DNA of 64,000 nt. Source: Panorpa germanica. Taxonomy: Eukaryota > Arthropoda > Insecta > Mecoptera > Panorpidae. The notes beneath the pieces are model-generated. The model worked only from the letters and a program-made list of their open reading frames with translations. It was not told where the DNA came from and made no database searches. The position numbers were made by a program, and so were the translations under genes. The stretch covers positions 12,462,001-12,526,000 of the forward strand of contig OY783221.1 in the NCBI GenBank assembly GCA_963678705.1, in the 5' to 3' direction. The number at the start of each line of letters is the position of its first letter. Positions within the stretch are counted from its first letter, which is position 1. Shown here in pieces: positions 35,215-45,552 of this stretch.

Positions 35215-37455
35215 ATATATTAATTGTGTATGCCTTTCGGCTTTACAATCTACAGTATTATATTTCTAATACATTTCATTCCTATATACATTCCAAACTT
35301 AAAAACTAAACTTAAAATAAACTTAAAGTCTTCTCGACTTTTACTACTTCCAAAAGTGCTTTCTGCTTCTTCTTCTTTTGACCCTCTCTATTATTCTCCA
35401 CCAGATTATTTATTCTCCTGTTTTTCCTTTTCTTCTTACTATTTCCGCCATCCACCTCTTTCCTTCACTGCCTCCCTTTAATAGCTGTCCAATATTCCTT
35501 TCGCTTGCTACTTTTTCCTTACACTCAAACTTAATGTGCTCCAGTGTTTCGTCCTCCGCTCCACACATTCTACACTTTCTTTCCTCACTCTTTTCCCAGT
35601 ATCTGTTTCCTTTTTCCTCATTTCCCAATCTAAACCTTGCTGTTCTTCTTATGTGTTTTATGTCCTTTTCTATAAGGTACTGAGGCACATTATTTTCCCA
35701 TAACCTCTTATATCTTTTATTGTAGTTACTTTTTTCTATTTTTCCCATTCTCTCCTGCTGTTGTGTCTCCTTATCCCTTCTCCTTAGCTTCTCTGCCACA
35801 CTTGCGCCACCTTCTCTTCTCCTCTCTGCCTCCTCGATCGCCATTCCATTCCTTTCAAAGTATTCTTTTCTCTTTTTTGGACCTCCTTTCCCCCCATTCT
35901 TTATGTAATCCTCTCTTATTTTCTTTAAGATTTTGCTTTCCGCTCTGTTCAATTTCTCCTCGTATTTTACCGCTCTTTCCCCTGTTTTAATTCGTATCTT
36001 GTCCCTCTTTAGCTCCTCCATCACCATGTATCCTGGCGTGCACCTGTCCAGCCCTAGTACCCATTTCATATATCTTACCTGTATTCTTTCCAACTTTTCT
36101 TGTTCCTTCCACCCCCAAACCTCTGCTCCATACGACATCATACTGGCTATCAGTCTCTCATATATCCATATTCTCTTTTGTATGTCCCCCCCGAATACCT
36201 TTTCCCCTAGTCCCCATACCCGTCGCATTGCTTGCTCTGCCTTCTTTGCCACCTCCCTTATATGCGCCTCTTCTCCATTATTCTTTTTAAAAGTGTAGCC
36301 CAGATATTTAAATTCTTCAACTTCCTCAATGTCCTCTGTCTTGTATTTCCACCTTTTAAGTCTCCTTTTTCCACCCCCTTTTTTAAATACCATAATTTTT
36401 GTCTTTTCCACGTTTAACTCTAGTCCTTTCCTGTCTATATACCTCCCTAGCCGGTGTGCCATCTCCTGCAGCTCTCCTTCCCTTTTTGCCAACAGGACTA
36501 TATCGTCAGCGTATGCTAAAGTCCATATCTTGTAGTGCCTTCCTATTAGCACCCCCCCGTCTTGTCCTCTTTCCATTACCCCCTCCAAGTCTGCTGTATA
36601 TATCGCAAATAAAATGGGGCTCAGAGGACAACCTTGCCTCAACCCCTTGTCTGTCCAGAATTCTTCTGATTCTTCACCCCCAACTCTTATTCTCATTCTT
36701 GTTTCTTCGTAAATTTCTTCAATACATTCCATTATGTCCTCATCTATTTTTTTCTTTCTCATGTACTTCCACAATTTCTGTCTGTCGACCATATCAAACG
36801 CCGCTTTAAGGTCGATGAACATTGCATATATTTGTCCTCCTTTTTCACTTAGCTCTTTTTCAACTAAATGGTTCAGTGCGTATATATTGTCTAAAGTCCC
36901 TCGTCCCTTTCTAAAGCCTGCTTGTGTCTCGGGAAGTATTTCTTTTACTTTTACCTCTTCTTCCAGTCTTTCTCTCACAATCCCTGCATAAATCCTGTAC
37001 CCTGTGTTCAGTAGTGTGATACCCCTGTAATTTTTGGCTTCATGTCTATTTCCCTTTTTATATATCGGCGTTATTACCCCTTCTCTCCAGCTGTCCGGCA
37101 GGTTTCCTCCTTTCCATATCTTGTTCATCGCTGTCAGTAATCCTTTCTCTATCCTTTCTTGCCCAGCTTTCCACGCCTCGTTCTTTAGTCCATCTCTACC
37201 TGGTGCTTTCTTTTCCTTGAGTTTTTGAATCTGTGTTTTTATTTCACCTACTTTTATATCGTTTACTTTCTCCTTCTCTTTTATCCCCTTCTTTGTTTTC
37301 TCGTTTCTTTTCTTTCCTCCTAGTACTCCCATAAAGTGTTTCGTCCACTCTTCCATTTTTATTTCCTTGCTTGGCTCTTTCCTTCGCTTTTTCTCCCTAT
37401 TTATGTAATCCCATGCCTGCCTCTCCGTTGTTATATCTCTAATTTCTTTTTCTAT
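35215..37455 (-). mobile_element. LINE, 5'-truncated, family A reference copy
   Basis: About 2.24 kb in minus orientation, covering the reverse transcriptase ORF and a ~190 bp 3' UTR ending in the family's AATTAATATA terminus. The 5' end is truncated within ORF2 (the endonuclease is missing) and joins directly to (TA)n at about 37450-37490. The 3' end also joins (TA)n. The target duplication, if any, is hidden in the TA repeat. Six or more shorter relatives lie in the window (2786, 3325, 14008, 15426, 44215, 53150). This is the best-preserved copy. Confidence 0.85.
35410..37455 (-). CDS. non-LTR retrotransposon reverse transcriptase (5'-truncated ORF2)
   Basis: An uninterrupted reading frame of about 680 codons, truncated at its N-terminus. 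The frame runs further upstream into TA repeat (IYIYIYLYIYI), which is not LINE. Positions below count from 37503. Features in order: KKAPGRDG at 99, the fingers motif VITPIYKKG at 143, QAGFRKGRGTLDN at 194, catalytic motif A IDLKAAFD at 230, RQGCPLSP at 289, catalytic motif C YADD at 331-334, LELNVEKTKI, FKYLGY, thumb and a Lys/Glu-rich connector, then a zinc knuckle CRMCGAEDETLEHIKFEC (C-x2-C-x8-H-x4-C) close to the stop. Both catalytic Asp motifs are intact. The missing upstream part would hold an endonuclease. There is no RNase H. Without its endonuclease and promoter this copy cannot mobilise itself, but the open frame implies recent insertion. Confidence 0.9.
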   Translation of the reverse strand: MEKEIRDITTERQAWDYINREKKRRKEPSKEIKMEEWTKHFMGVLGGKKRNEKTKKGIKEKEKVNDIKVGEIKTQIQKLKEKKAPGRDGLKNEAWKAGQERIEKGLLTAMNKIWKGGNLPDSWREGVITPIYKKGNRHEAKNYRGITLLNTGYRIYAGIVRERLEEEVKVKEILPETQAGFRKGRGTLDNIYALNHLVEKELSEKGGQIYAMFIDLKAAFDMVDRQKLWKYMRKKKIDEDIMECIEEIYEETRMRIRVGGEESEEFWTDKGLRQGCPLSPILFAIYTADLEGVMERGQDGGVLIGRHYKIWTLAYADDIVLLAKREGELQEMAHRLGRYIDRKGLELNVEKTKIMVFKKGGGKRRLKRWKYKTEDIEEVEEFKYLGYTFKKNNGEEAHIREVAKKAEQAMRRVWGLGEKVFGGDIQKRIWIYERLIASMMSYGAEVWGWKEQEKLERIQVRYMKWVLGLDRCTPGYMVMEELKRDKIRIKTGERAVKYEEKLNRAESKILKKIREDYIKNGGKGGPKKRKEYFERNGMAIEEAERRREGGASVAEKLRRRDKETQQQERMGKIEKSNYNKRYKRLWENNVPQYLIEKDIKHIRRTARFRLGNEEKGNRYWEKSEERKCRMCGAEDETLEHIKFECKEKVASERNIGQLLKGGSEGKRWMAEIVRRKGKTGE

Positions 37456-37459
37456 TGAT

Positions 37460-37491
<32 letters not shown>

Positions 37492-37493
37492 TA

Positions 37494-37571
37494 CAATTCT
37501 CAACCAATGACTTCTTGGGTTATTAAAATCAATTATTGGATGTTACCTATATTTAGCGTTTTTCGGGATTT
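37494..37571. repeat. right arm of ~80 bp inverted repeat
   Basis: Partner of 34135-34224 (see there). It begins where the TA tract upstream of the LINE ends. Confidence 0.85.
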
Positions 37572-37601
37572 CTTGTATATATGGAGAGAGAATGCTGATC
37601 T

Positions 37602-38072
37602 GAAAGTGTGTCCAAAATATGTGCGAGAGAGAAAGGTGTATGTTCCTATTCGTTCTCTATCGCATGCGTCGATAGTGACAGTTGTCAAGTCAAAGCTGTC
37701 TAGATATAATACCTCACAGTTGTTAAATATGATATTATATTGATGTAGAATAATGTAGATATTTGTAAATATAAATAAACTATATATAAATATAACTAAA
37801 AGCGTGAGTTCTGTCTACTCCAAATACCAACTGTGTTGGCCATTATCTCTACTCATGAGTATATGTTTTCACTAAGCGGTCACTGTTTTATCGACAGACT
37901 AGCTTTGTACCAACTAAAGAAATATAATTTCTTTACATATTTAATATTTATTATATCTTAATAGAATATTAATATTTATTATATCTAGACAGCTGTCACT
38001 TTCGACGCATACGCATAGAGAATAAATAGGAACATATACCTTTCTCTCTCGTACACATGTTGGACACACTTT
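37602..38072. mobile_element. foldback/MITE element with ~100 bp inverted arms
   Basis: The left arm (37602-37710) and right arm (37976-38072) are reverse complements with few mismatches: AAGTGTGTCCAA at the tips, then CGAGAGAGAAAGG, TATGTTCCTATT, TTCTCTAT and CTGTCTAGATATAAT. The spacer of about 265 bp has no ORF. The long arms would form a stable hairpin. The target duplication is not clear. It lies only 30 bp from the neighbouring inverted-repeat element. Confidence 0.8.
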
Positions 38073-38284
38073 TAATCTATAGGAAACACAGGTTATTCAC
38101 ACTCCATATATATATGATCTAAGATATAAACTTTCTGGATTTCTTGCAAATCTCTGTATTTATTTTTATATTTAAAATTTGGTCTATTTTACAAGTTATT
38201 AGTATGTCTTTTGTTAAACATTATTCATGATGAGCAACGTGCTATGTTCATTGTAAAAATGCTTTAGCCGCCTCATTATTAGGA

Positions 38285-38380
38285 TAAGATAGCACTGCGA
38301 AAAAGAATAGCGCGGAAATAAATTCGCAATTTTGTAATACATTGAATCATATTGGTACAAATTTGGTGAAGTGCGTGTAT
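38285..38380 (+). repeat. half-copy of the GCACTGCGAAAAAGAATAGC MITE
   Basis: It shares the terminal GCACTGCGAAAAAGAATAGC, followed by a similar AT-rich body ending around GAAGTGCGTGTA, with the element at 54349-54526. The right terminus is absent. Confidence 0.6.
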
Positions 38381-38872
38381 GAAGAATGGAAGGGAGACTT
38401 GCTCTAGAACCTTCTCTGCGGGCACCCCTCGCGCGACTTGGGTTCTTTAATTACCGAGCGGAAGTAATTATTTAAACTATTCTGTCATTTATAGCTGAAT
38501 TAAGAGCAAATTTTGATTTTGATGTAAAAAAAATTGGTGCTTTGTCTACTTAAGACAATTACGATTAATAATAAGAATTTTATGAAAAGAGTTTGCAAAC
38601 TTAACATTTTTTCATCTTTTAATTCATGCTTGATTTATAGCATTATTATTTATATGTGATAGAGCTGTTAGTGGCGTTGCAACTAATTATTTAAAGAATA
38701 GCCACAGTTAAATAATTTTACTTCATATAGCAAAACAATTTAAAACGCACTACTTAGAATTATTACTGTTTTTTTTTATTTATGATTTCTCGGGCTTCCT
38801 AGGCACGTAGCCTTTTACAGCCCCTAGTAATGAATTGTTAGTGTTTAGAACTGGTCCGTCTGACTACTCACT

Positions 38873-38903
38873 GATTGACTGACTGACTGACTGACTGACT
38901 GAC
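38873..38903. repeat. (GACT)n microsatellite
   Basis: Seven or so tandem GACT units (TGACTGACTGACTGACTGAC). Confidence 0.95.
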
Positions 38904-40260
38904 TTCTGACTCACTAGTTCACCATCTTACGGCAGTCATAATTTGAATCTCATTCAAGCAACAACTCGTCATAATGCGCACTTTAATAATAATATAATTA
39001 AATACTTGTAACTTTGTTTAGCGAACTTTTAGAACATTTGAAATCTCTTTTTCTTATATATTTCTATTCACCCTGTGTATTTCTCACCCTGTGGCATACA
39101 TATTGTTTACTTAGTAATGTTTACCTGTCTGCCATATGTGTATCCTTTACCAACCGGAAACCGCCATTTTCTCCACGTGTATTGACTTCAAATTTCTCTC
39201 TATTTTCTATTCCTTTATGTTACACTAAAGGTTACGTTACGGCACGTTGATATTTTCCTATTTGCTTTTGTTTACGCTTTCTGGTGTTATTTGAGACCTT
39301 ATTAATTTTTAAATAATTTAAAATTATAACTATTTTGTAAGTTGTTAGTTTTCATTTCTTTTTAATGAAACCAATTAGTTTAACAAGCTATCAAAAGTAT
39401 GAAACACTTTTTCTATTTGAAAAGTTATTTCTTTATAGTAATTTTAGTTCATAGACGATTCATACATAAATGCTGTCGCTAAAAGCGATTCTGGAAGTGT
39501 ACTCTCTTACCCTCTCATTTCCTACTTATGTTTTGTCACCTTGTAATTTTAGTTCATAGAAAATACATCAATATATGAGGTTGTTAAAAGCGGTTTTTCA
39601 GTGTTAAAAGATTTTACACTAAGTGAAGGTCCACTGGAAGAGAGTATTAGGGACTGAAGATGCTAAACAAACAGAAAATAGAGATAAAAATATTTCCCGG
39701 GGACTCCCGATCACACCCTCTACCTCCTGATAAAAGGAAAGAGCATTTGAATTAAGTGGTGTTCAAATTAAAAATTCCCCAACGCCACTATTCCGTGCTA
39801 CTCGCTTCTCCTTAAGCTAACTCCTTAATTGAACTGTTCAAACTTTAAATTTAAATTTGTTTAATTAAAGAGCTGCAAACAGAATCGTTTTAACTGAATT
39901 CAAACAGCATCTCGTCTACAGATTTATTATAAACGGTACATGAAGTAAACTCGTTTTTGTTAACAATAGATTTAAATTAGAAATGAAGTTAAACACACTA
40001 GCTTTATTGTACTGTGTTTGAAAGGCCAGGAAATGGATTATACACTTTTAGTATTCTACGTAATTGATTGTAAAGCAAACCCCTTTCTAATTTCCACCCT
40101 TATGTGCTACTTAATCGTAATCTAAGTCTGTTATAAGGGTTGTTAGATATAATATTGTATCAGCCCCAAATCAACAAAGTAATTAATTTAAATCCATACA
40201 CACACACACACACACACATATAAAGTAAATAGTTTATTAAAATAATACCATAATTCCTAC

Positions 40261-40488
40261 CTGTGGAACGGAGTAAATTAGAGCAACTCCCCAAGCTGCC
40301 CCGAGCATCACCTTCCCACGTTTCCTCGCTACGGATACACGTAAGGGATGCAACACCGCAAAATACCGATCCAATGATACGCACACCAATACGTTGGAGC
40401 TTAAATATAAACCAAAAGCTCGCAGAAATAGAAAAGCTTTACAAGCTAAATTCCCTGCACGCCATTGTATCGTCAGTCTCCATCCGAC
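40261..40488 (-). CDS. GPCR exon 2 (TM3-TM4), GnRH/AKH/corazonin/ACP receptor family
   Basis: Internal exon of 228 bp (76 residues), continuing in phase 0 from the exon at 57820-58101. On the minus strand it is preceded by a T-rich tract and CAG acceptor (TTGTTTCAG) and followed by a donor (CCACAG then GTAGGA). It encodes [13 protein letters not shown], the conserved Cys that caps TM3 (NLACKAF), TM3 ([18 protein letters not shown]), the G-protein-contacting [12 protein letters not shown] and TM4 with its conserved Trp ([14 protein letters not shown]). [20 protein letters not shown] text is characteristic of receptors for AKH, corazonin and ACP, the insect relatives of GnRH receptors. I favour an ACP receptor, but corazonin or AKH receptors remain possible. 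The following exons were not found in the window. Confidence 0.92.
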
Positions 40489-40788
40489 CTGAAACAAAAG
40501 AAGTTTTGTTTAGAACGGTACACAGCCTATACGCATGAATAGGAGTACGTTGGTTGGCTTTGTTTGTCCTTTTTGCAGCAGCACCAGGAGAAGTAACTTA
40601 ATACTCTATGTGTATGGGGATGGGGAAGAGAAGGCGGGGATGGTTTATCTCTCTCTGATTTCCTGAATGCTCGTAGGTTTATTGGAAATTGGGTTTTGAG
40701 TTTAACCGTTAGTGATGGAAGGAAATGATAGGAAATATTTGCGTATACTAAAATGTGTGATGGGATCATTTCTAGGTGCAAATAATAA

Positions 40789-41142
40789 CAGGGGCGACCT
40801 TAGCCATTGCGAGGCCCCGGGCGACAGAACTTTGCTTGTTCTTTGTATAACTTATGTAAATTGTAAGTAAGTATTTTTGATGATAATTGACGAGAAATAA
40901 AACTTTATATTGGAAATGTTATAAAAGTTAACAAGCACAAAGATAACAAATAATAATGATGATAAGGTGAAAGCTTTAAAAGATATACGCAGTGATTCTC
41001 GTGGGACTTCTAAAGAGCGAGGCGCGAGATTCAAGTACATATATAGTAATGAATTTTTCTACTTGGGTTGTTGCGCGAGAATGCGAGGCCACTACAAGTA
41101 ATGGGTGGTTGCTCTGCTTGTCACCCCCTAAGGCCGCCTCTG
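40789..41142. mobile_element. hAT-like nonautonomous element
   Basis: Ends are CAGGGGCGACCTTAG and, reverse-complemented, CAGAGGCGGCCTTAG, a 15 bp imperfect terminal inverted repeat. GC-rich subterminal text such as GCGAGGCC occurs at both ends. CAGRGGCG ends are typical of hAT elements. The expected 8 bp target duplication is not recognisable, so the insertion is old or the class is wrong. No ORF. Confidence 0.6.
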
Positions 41143-42564
41143 GTTAGGATGGTCTAAATATTGTCCTTAACATACAGCAGAAACACCATTATTCGGACTT
41201 CGCTTATCCGAACAAATATTAGAAATCTTTAACATATATTTCGATTTAGATTGGGAAACGAAAAGAAAGGCAGCAGTTGTGCAACGTTAATACGTTGATA
41301 GAAACACATTAAGTATTCATGTGAGAAAAGAGTAAAAAGTGATAATAGGTGAGATGGATGACGGAGATAGAGAGATGAAGCGAGGAAAGAGAAGGAATGG
41401 CAGAGTAGAAACGGAAGAGAGAGAAGCAGGTAGAAAGAGAGTAGGGATTTACGTTTATTTATTATTACTTCTTTTTTCTGAAGGAGAGAGAATGAGTAGA
41501 TAGAATAAGGAACACAAATGAAATGTAATTAATCACAATGATATGTAATTTAATGATTTAAGATGGAAGGATGTAGTGCCTAATGGTAAAAACATTCAAA
41601 TAAATAATAATAATATAAAACCTATTTATGGTACAACTTAAATATTGATATAGTACAACTAAGATATTTCACTATAGATATTTCAAATTTACAATGAGCG
41701 CCGTTCGATAATATACATTTTTTTTGGAATCTAGACATTTAAATATTTCATAATTATTTTTATAAATATGATAATAATAACGTTTAAACTTTTTTTCCTA
41801 TATTTCTTTTTTTGTACATTTCCTTCTATTTTCTCATATCTGGACTGCCCTTGGTCTCAAATAATTAACGCTTGGTCTCTAATAATTTCTCTCTGACTGA
41901 CACCAGAAATGTGTACAAAGAAAAGACAGCAAAGTTGGGACTCTTTAGGGTTTTGCGTTACATCCTTATTGGGATCCCAATTTGGTTTACAAAAAAAATT
42001 CAATAGTCTTTCTAATTTCTGTTCACATTTGTGAACAAGCTTCAACTGGTTTGAATTGATTTATAATTAAAGGTTATTCTAATATTTGTCAAACAGTAAT
42101 GTACAAAATGTTTGTTCTCTTTATTTAGTTAGGTTTTTGTGAGATAAAATCCGAAAAACATTAAAACCTTTTCGAAAGAATATCGAACTTAGTAGTACAT
42201 ATATTATTTTCACAAACAATTTATTTGTGTGGTTTTGACATCTATCACAATACGTTATTTTTTCAATTTAGTTTGACATCCATATGATTAAGTATAAATA
42301 TTATTCGTAAATCGGAGAACAGCACTTAAGTTCGACGGGTGAATAAAGAAATGAAGACAACACTCCTACATGTACCAATATATTTTATTTAGAGAAAATG
42401 ATCCAACTGGAAAAACGAATATTTATCATTTCACTGCATAAAGATAGATGTCTACATTGTTGAATATTGAAGCTCAAAGAATTAAGTATCGTTCCTATCT
42501 AATATTTTAATCTTGAGTTTTAGTTTTAAGCTTAAATTTTAGTTTTTAGACGCAGAACCTTATA

Positions 42565-42870
42565 AACATTTCTTCGTATCGTAGTAATGTCGAATAGCCT
42601 GATTTCAATTTGAGTTAGATTTTTGGAGTAATACATTTGGGTACGTTCAGGAAAAGAAAATTCGTATTTTAAAGCTAATTTTATGGGGTGGGGTAATGCA
42701 TTTTGCATCTGAAACTTTCGTCTTCATTTTTGATCCAGCATGCTTTCGAAAGGGATATTCTTTTTTTTTTTTTGTCCATAAGTCACCCAATGTCGCCCAA
42801 ATGTCGATTCCTATACTAGGTCGAGTTATAGAATATCGTATTCAAATTTTATACGCTAAAAGAGAGTATG
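42565..42870 (+). repeat. dispersed repeat (family R), copy 1
   Basis: Strong match, in opposite orientation, to 59275-59605. Shared phrases are GGGTACGTTCAGGAAAAGAA, TATGGGGTRGGGTAA, CTGAAACTTTCG and, best conserved, AAATGTCGATTCCTATACTA followed by GGTCGAGTT. Short frames across both copies share the peptide QMSIPILGRV, but neither is an intact coding region. Confidence 0.75.
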
Positions 42871-42911
42871 CGTTTCTCGATATTCTTTATTATTGATAAC
42901 ATATACTTTTT

Positions 42912-43105
42912 TATTAAATTTATTTAACGTCTGGCTATTTCCTATGCCTTAATCCCATCACCGATGACCTCTTACTATGTTTCCAGTTTTTGTAGTGTAG
43001 TGTAGTGTACTATATCACTAGCTAATAAGTATATGATTATGTATGTACATAACCAATTGAACTTGATAACAACCAAACACAGAAAATTTAACCCTGATAT
43101 ATTTA
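42912..43105 (-). mobile_element. SINE copy, diverged
   Basis: Matches the body of the 45277-45552 SINE (TTTAACGTCTGGCTATTTCC, ATCCCATCACCGATGACCTC, ACCAAACACAGAAAATTTAA). The tRNA-like box B is lost or unrecognisable. Confidence 0.65.
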
Positions 43106-43193
43106 CCGTACAAGGCGGTTCACTAAATGACACGCATTGTACTGTAAATGTATCCCATCCACTAATAAGATATCACAATACTTGAAAGAAAAG

Positions 43194-43658
43194 ATAGATA
43201 GATTTCTTTCGTTAGATTTTTTAGAAGTTTGGTTTATAAGCTAAGAATAACGTTTACTAATAAATCCCGAAGCTTTAGGATATTTGACTCTTTAGAATCC
43301 GAGATAATTAATAACAAAGTTAGCAATCTTTAAGCTTACCTCCCATTTAAGACATGTAAAACTTCCTGTCCGTCCAACTATCTTCTATTATACACAAAAA
43401 ATTTCTTGATAGAATTTTGAAGAACATTAGGATAGTAAAGAAAAATATTTGTTAAGAAAGAAAAACGGGATTTAATATTTAAGATATTATTATAATGTAT
43501 ATTGCATAGTCCTAAGAAACACAGTAAATTATAAAAAAATTCTTCACCGTTTTGTATTTGAAATAGATAACATTTTAAATATCTTTTTTTAGTTCAATGT
43601 ATGTATAGTATATGTGCGCATTCGTGTGTTATAGTATACCACGCTGGAACGTCCTTAA
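43194..43658. mobile_element. TTAA MITE (piggyBac-like), diverged left end
   Basis: Follows the 5274-5685 MITE from the GATAGATTT segment to the right end ACCACGCTGGAACGTCCTTAA, with TTAA at 43655-43658. The left terminal repeat is missing. Confidence 0.65.
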
Positions 43659-44214
43659 TATATTTCCGGTGTAATAACTTCTTCTGTATAAACTAATTCT
43701 CACTTCGAGCGGGAAATTACACAATTTAATTATTCCAAACGCGGAGAAATAAAGTGCCGCTTCCTTCGTCTTTATAAAAGCAAACAAAGGCGTTGTCGTT
43801 ATCGATATCCATTCCAATCCCGATCACCGCCTCCTACATATTTGAATAAACAGGGTGGTAAGTAGGTGAGTTCTTGAAAGTCCCCCCAAGGTCAAACCAC
43901 TATTCTATAAAACGTTTCTACTTCTTCGGTTCTTTATTCCTTTATTTGCAGCAGCTGTAGTGTTTCTTTAAATGCTTTTGTTAAGACGTTTTGAGCGCTT
44001 TGTTTCCTAACCACGTGTTTATTCAATGGTTTTCTCCATTAGAATTTTGATTTGACTTAGCCCTTAGCAACACTCACACACAATGAAAGCCACAAGTTAA
44101 ATAGAGTTATTAAGGACGTTGCCGTGATACTGTGAAACATTAAAAATTGATGTAATTCTGAGGGAGTACAAGTTTACACTACAGTAAATCTTAGTTGATT
44201 TTCCCTCTACTCCC

Positions 44215-44564
44215 AGAGGTTAGTACTACTCCTAGACTGATAGAGATAAAAGGCAAGAGAAGTGAAAATGAATTCAGAATGGAGTAAGGATAGTGAAAAG
44301 ATAATAGAGGGTTTGTCGAGAGCAGACAAGGAAGGCAAGAGGTGAAAGACGGAGGTACAGGCAAGAAAGAAGAAGAAGTAGGAAACGGTGAGAAGGAAGG
44401 AGGAGTAGGAAACATGAAGAGAGAGGTTTAAGAGAAGAAGAAGAAGTAGAAAGTACTTTTGGAAGTAGTAAAAGGCTAGAATAGTTTAAGTTTATGTGAA
44501 ATGTATTAGGAAATATAATAATGTACATTGTAAAATCGAGAAGCATACAATTAATATAATAACA
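44215..44564 (+). repeat. LINE 3' end copy (family A)
   Basis: Purine-rich sense-strand copy of the LINE 3' end, parallel to 2786-3150 (GATAGTGAAAAGATAATAGA, GAAAGTACTTTTGGAAGTAG). It ends at ACAATTAATATAATAA. The minus-strand frames here are shadows. Confidence 0.65.
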
Positions 44565-45120
44565 AAAGAACTTCACACTAATAAAATATAATTAAAATAA
44601 ATATAACTAACAACGATTTTAACAGTGTAAATTAAAAGTTGCTGGTGTACTAATAGAGTATGACAGTTAGCGATCTGCCTTTCGGATTAAAACAAGGTTT
44701 TAAATCGCTTTAATTTGATGAAGCCTGATCGTAAAAGCACTAGCTAGGGAATTCTGGTAAAATTAATGGGATTCATCTCCCGCAATTCAACACAAAACTA
44801 TGCGGAAGCTGTAATGAAATACGCGAAATATCTGATACCGTTAATGTATTATTTGCAATAATTGTAAAGGCATTTTTAGACAATGAATTCAGTTCGCAGT
44901 TCAGGTTGAATATTCTATATGTTTTAATTTGTTGGTTATGAAAACGATGCAATGTTTTGTGACCTATTTTACTGCTTTTTGAAAAGTAAATCTGTCCTTT
45001 TGCGCATTACCGTACTCACTAAACTTCTTAAGGAGATCACATAAACAATTTCATGTTCTTTACAATGATCTTTGACCTATTTTTTCGTATTTTATTTATT
45101 CAAATTATTAAAATATTACC

Positions 45121-45164
45121 AGGTATAAACTGTGCCCAAACGGGCTTATCATCAGTTTATACCT
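45121..45164. other. nested perfect hairpin
   Basis: The outer arms AGGTATAAACTG and CAGTTTATACCT (12 bp, perfect) enclose an inner GCCC-aaac-GGGC stem. It is immediately followed by a CTAGT-like end. The role is unknown. It could be the terminal structure of a transposon. Confidence 0.7.
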
Positions 45165-45276
45165 AGTATAAATGTTATAACAGGTTTATTAGTAAGGCGG
45201 TTAGACTGTAATTTAGGTACAACTTCATATTAATGTATATTAATAACAAAATTAATTTGAACGTAAATTATTTATT

Positions 45277-45552
45277 TGTTTTTTTTTTTTTTTTTATTTA
45301 ACGTCGGCCTATTTCCGATGCTGAGTCCTATCACCGACGACCTCCTTCAATGTTGGCAGTATTTATAGTGTCGTTGCCTCATATATGTGGGCTACACCAC
45401 TGCTTAATAACTGTACGATTCTGTATGACCATAATCAATATAAGTTCATAATAACCAAATCCAGAAAATATATATCTGGTCCGGGGATCGAACCCGAAGA
45501 CACAGCAGTCGGCGTCAAGCATCAATGCTCTCGCCCACTGTGTCGTTATTTA
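45277..45552 (-). mobile_element. tRNA-derived SINE, full-length reference copy
   Basis: Read on the minus strand it has a tRNA-like head with GAGAGCATTGATGCTTGACG and a good box B (GGGTTCGATCCCCGG), followed by a body (ACCAGATATATATTTTCTGG onward). It ends with GTCGGTGATAGGACTCAGCA, TCGGAAATAGGCCGACGTTA and a poly(A) tail of about 18, seen as poly(T) at 45279-45296. Length is about 275 bp. Other copies in the window lie at 15318, 42912 and 62205, and a variant with a different tail is at 9757. The head indicates pol III transcription. Confidence 0.85.

Larger units (their letters stand above)
38073..40260. other. noncoding, probably intron 2 of the GPCR
   Basis: AT-rich. Segment 38285-38380 matches the left half of the MITE at 54349-54526 (GCACTGCGAAAAAGAATAGC). 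A (GACT)n microsatellite lies at 38873-38903. A (CA)n microsatellite of about 22 bases lies at 40196-40218, close to the exon 2 donor site. No exon for TM5-TM7 was recognised. Confidence 0.5.

Noticed and set aside
35763..36991. Several 60-136 codon plus-strand frames
   Set aside because: All are antisense shadows of the reverse transcriptase ORF on the minus strand.
1..40260. Search for TM5-TM7 exons of the GPCR
   Set aside because: I looked on the minus strand for the reverse complements of CWTPYY- and NPIVYG-type motifs and found none. The missing exons are probably outside the window, though a diverged short exon could be overlooked.
40263..40538. 91-codon plus-strand frame
   Set aside because: Antisense of GPCR exon 2.
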